Assembly: GCA_015711695.1 (NCBI GenBank) | Contig: JACVIW010000142.1 | Coordinates: 1-6,395, forward strand | Reading direction: 5' to 3' | DNA length: 6,395 nucleotides | Origin: Candidatus Geohydrothermomicrobium daggyaiense | GTDB taxonomy: Bacteria > Actinomycetota > Geothermincolia > Fen-727 > JACVIW01 | Part shown: piece by piece, positions 4,834 to 6,395 of the stretch | How the letters are laid out: each line of letters starts with the position of its first letter | Position numbering within the stretch: the first letter of the stretch is position 1 | Translations under genes and position numbers: made by a program | The notes under the pieces: model-generated | Databases searched by the model: none | What the model was told of the DNA's origin: nothing | What the model saw: the letters and a program-made list of their open reading frames with translations, nothing else

Positions 4834-6395
4834 TCAGTACGGAAATCCTACTGAATTGTGTCCCCACGTCCTGTTGTCACCATACATCGCTCTCTCGCAG
4901 ATAACGTCTCCACCTTTTGATTCGACTTTTGTTGAGACGTTATACGTTGTCACGAATGAGCCAATGTCGAATGTCTTTCTTGAGCCAGCTGGTATTTCCA
5001 CCTCTTGCAGGTCGTCGGGAGCGAAGGGACCATCATCCGTCATGAGAGTGAGGTTAACTTTCACGCTGTTTCTGTTCGGGTTTGCCACCAGTATCCATGT
5101 TTCCATTCCGCCAGCCGTTGAACCTTCCGCGAGATACCAGGTTGACGCTTTCGGTTTGCCGGGTTTCGGTGGCGGTAAAGGTGCTTTTCTTTCTATCACC
5201 TCAAAGGCTTCAGCCTTCCGTCCCCTCTTGCCATCAGGATTCTCCACCACAACATCCCACTTCCCGGCTACGGCTCCTTCGAGATTGAAGCGGCAGGTTA
5301 TCTTTGTGTCCGATTCGACCGAGACACCCTCTCCCTGTATGGGGGATAGCCCGGCTTTCTCGAGTCTCACTTCAGCGCCGGGCTTAAAGCCGGTCCCCGC
5401 AAGATTCGTGATTTTCACATAACCATCGTTATATCCTGATGAGGGTGTTATTGAGACGACTTCGGGGTTCTCATTCCATGTATAAATGAGGTTGGTTATC
5501 GCTGCTTCCCATCCTAACTGAGTTAGCTGAATGATGTTGGTTATCGGGTTAGCTCCAGGGTCGACCGCCAGGTGGTGTAGCTGTGCTCTGTAATAATCGC
5601 CTCTCCTGGGAACATCGAAGAATACGTATTCGAAAGTATCGGAACATGCCCACTTGATTCTGAATAACTCGCCGTTTTTAAAGATGATTAAAAGAGGGGG
5701 AAGTATCCCGGTAATATTTGAGGCACCCGTTACTTTCACGAGAAACTTGGCGGGCCTGCGCAGCGCCTCATGAGGAATTGTGTCACCCATCATAATTGGG
5801 TAGTAATTGGGGTTTGATTCAGAGTAAGCTGGAGATGCGAGGAACTCGATTTTTGGACCCTGAGGCTGGAGACTTATGAACGCTCTACCTGCTTTCAAGG
5901 CATCGAGAATATCTGTGGCGCCTCTGGATTTTGAAAACGCCCACGTAGTGGGAATCCCTATGTTGTGATAGAGTGTTTGAAGGAAACTTACTAGATTGTC
6001 CGTTTTGTGAGCGTGGCTGTCGCTACCACCGACCATCGAAATTTTTCTTCCCCGCTTGACATAATCGTCATGAATGATATAGACAGAACCGTGATTGAAA
6101 TTTGGCCAGAAATAGCGAGAGTTCCATACCTCCATGGTATCGGCGTTTTTACTTTCCTCGAAGGGGAAAAGCCAGATATTTCCAGGCGAAGAAGGATGGT
6201 TTATCGAGAAGATGATTCTCTGTCCGGGTTGGGCAAGCGAATGTGAAATCCTTATTGCTTCCCGGGCGTTTCCCCCGCCCTGTAATGTTGGTTCGATTTC
6301 CGACCAATCGAAAGGTCTGTCAGATATTATGTTTGCGTGCCCTCCGGATGTGGTCCACTCGACCCCGTACAACAGGGTGAGAACATCGGAATGGA
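4834..6395 (-). CDS. CehA/McbA-like PHP-domain metallohydrolase with TIG-like domain and C-terminal WYLAEGST module (5' end beyond window)
   Basis: The frame is open to the right edge, giving at least 520 codons; the true start, any signal peptide and the first PHP metal motifs lie outside. A TTG at 6372 is open upstream (HSDVLTLL...) and is not the start. Numbering from the first complete codon at 6393, the C-terminal half of a PHP/CehA-like phosphoesterase fold covers about 1-200: YGVEWTTSGGHAN (E12, H19), SINHPSSPG (H66), MEVWN and GGSDSHAHK (D125, H127). A beta-rich stretch follows to about 285. About 309-400 is IPT/TIG-like (VVSITPSSG, GTGFKPGAEV, VVVENPDG). Residues 403-415 are a Pro/Lys linker (PLPPPKPGKPK). 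About 419-519 is a single module beginning TWYLAEGSTAGG and ending ERAMYGDNRTWGHNSVGF. TIG and linker domains suggest an extracellular or cell-wall location (inference). CehA relatives hydrolyse esters or phosphoesters, but the substrate is unknown here. It converges on the SDR gene. Confidence 0.85.
   Translation of the reverse strand, partial: HSDVLTLLYGVEWTTSGGHANIISDRPFDWSEIEPTLQGGGNAREAIRISHSLAQPGQRIIFSINHPSSPGNIWLFPFEESKNADTMEVWNSRYFWPNFNHGSVYIIHDDYVKRGRKISMVGGSDSHAHKTDNLVSFLQTLYHNIGIPTTWAFSKSRGATDILDALKAGRAFISLQPQGPKIEFLASPAYSESNPNYYPIMMGDTIPHEALRRPAKFLVKVTGASNITGILPPLLIIFKNGELFRIKWACSDTFEYVFFDVPRRGDYYRAQLHHLAVDPGANPITNIIQLTQLGWEAAITNLIYTWNENPEVVSITPSSGYNDGYVKITNLAGTGFKPGAEVRLEKAGLSPIQGEGVSVESDTKITCRFNLEGAVAGKWDVVVENPDGKRGRKAEAFEVIERKAPLPPPKPGKPKASTWYLAEGSTAGGMETWILVANPNRNSVKVNLTLMTDDGPFAPDDLQEVEIPAGSRKTFDIGSFVTTYNVSTKVESKGGDVICERAMYGDNRTWGHNSVGFPY

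Noticed and set aside
4754..5422. 222-codon plus-strand ORF and a nested 68-codon ORF at 5082-5288.
   Set aside because: Antisense shadows of the PHP/TIG/WYLAEGST gene. The translations are Ser/Pro/Phe-rich with no domain, and the minus frame has clear motifs.
6007..6246. 79-codon plus-strand ORF.
   Set aside because: It is antisense to the PHP metal-binding region of the right-edge gene and shows no family resemblance.

Overview
The window is a bacterial chromosomal segment of moderate GC with standard Shine-Dalgarno-led genes. The best lineage hint is the C-terminal domain of the right-edge surface protein (a WYLAEGST...ERAMY...GH-type module). From memory I associate that module with deep-branching, often anaerobic Actinomycetota-like lineages; this is a tentative inference. 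I saw no tRNA or rRNA gene, CRISPR array, insertion sequence or phage gene.

Layout. (1) 1-1107, minus: an intact but left-truncated CCA-adding tRNA nucleotidyltransferase with an HD domain. It has no in-window stop because it runs off the edge, so the plus-strand ORFs lying over it are shadows. (2) 1108-1302: an AT-rich spacer that probably carries its promoter. (3) 1303-2926, minus: the remnant of a glycyl radical enzyme (pyruvate formate-lyase-like superfamily). It can be read in successive frames from an N-terminal segment to the C-terminal glycyl radical loop, but it is broken by several frameshifts and stops and lacks the catalytic core. It fills what would otherwise look like about 1.8 kb of empty DNA. 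(4) 3109-3765, minus: a small metallo-beta-lactamase-fold hydrolase. (5) 3766-4007: a divergent intergenic region with short repeats and a possible 20-residue leader ORF. (6) 4008-4754, plus: a FabG-type short-chain dehydrogenase/reductase with a near-ideal ribosome binding site. (7) 4734-4761: a strong GC-rich hairpin overlapping the SDR stop codon. (8) 4834-6395, minus: a right-truncated (missing N-terminus) CehA/McbA-like PHP metallohydrolase followed by an IPT/TIG-like domain, a proline-rich linker and the WYLAEGST module, probably exported.

The genes do not form one recognisable pathway. cca is housekeeping. The MBL hydrolase and the SDR are divergently transcribed and could share control, but nothing in the sequence shows a common substrate. 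No radical-SAM activating enzyme for the glycyl radical enzyme is visible, which fits with that system having been lost. I found no convincing new multi-gene system. The most informative observations are the decayed glycyl radical enzyme and the domain architecture of the surface PHP protein.
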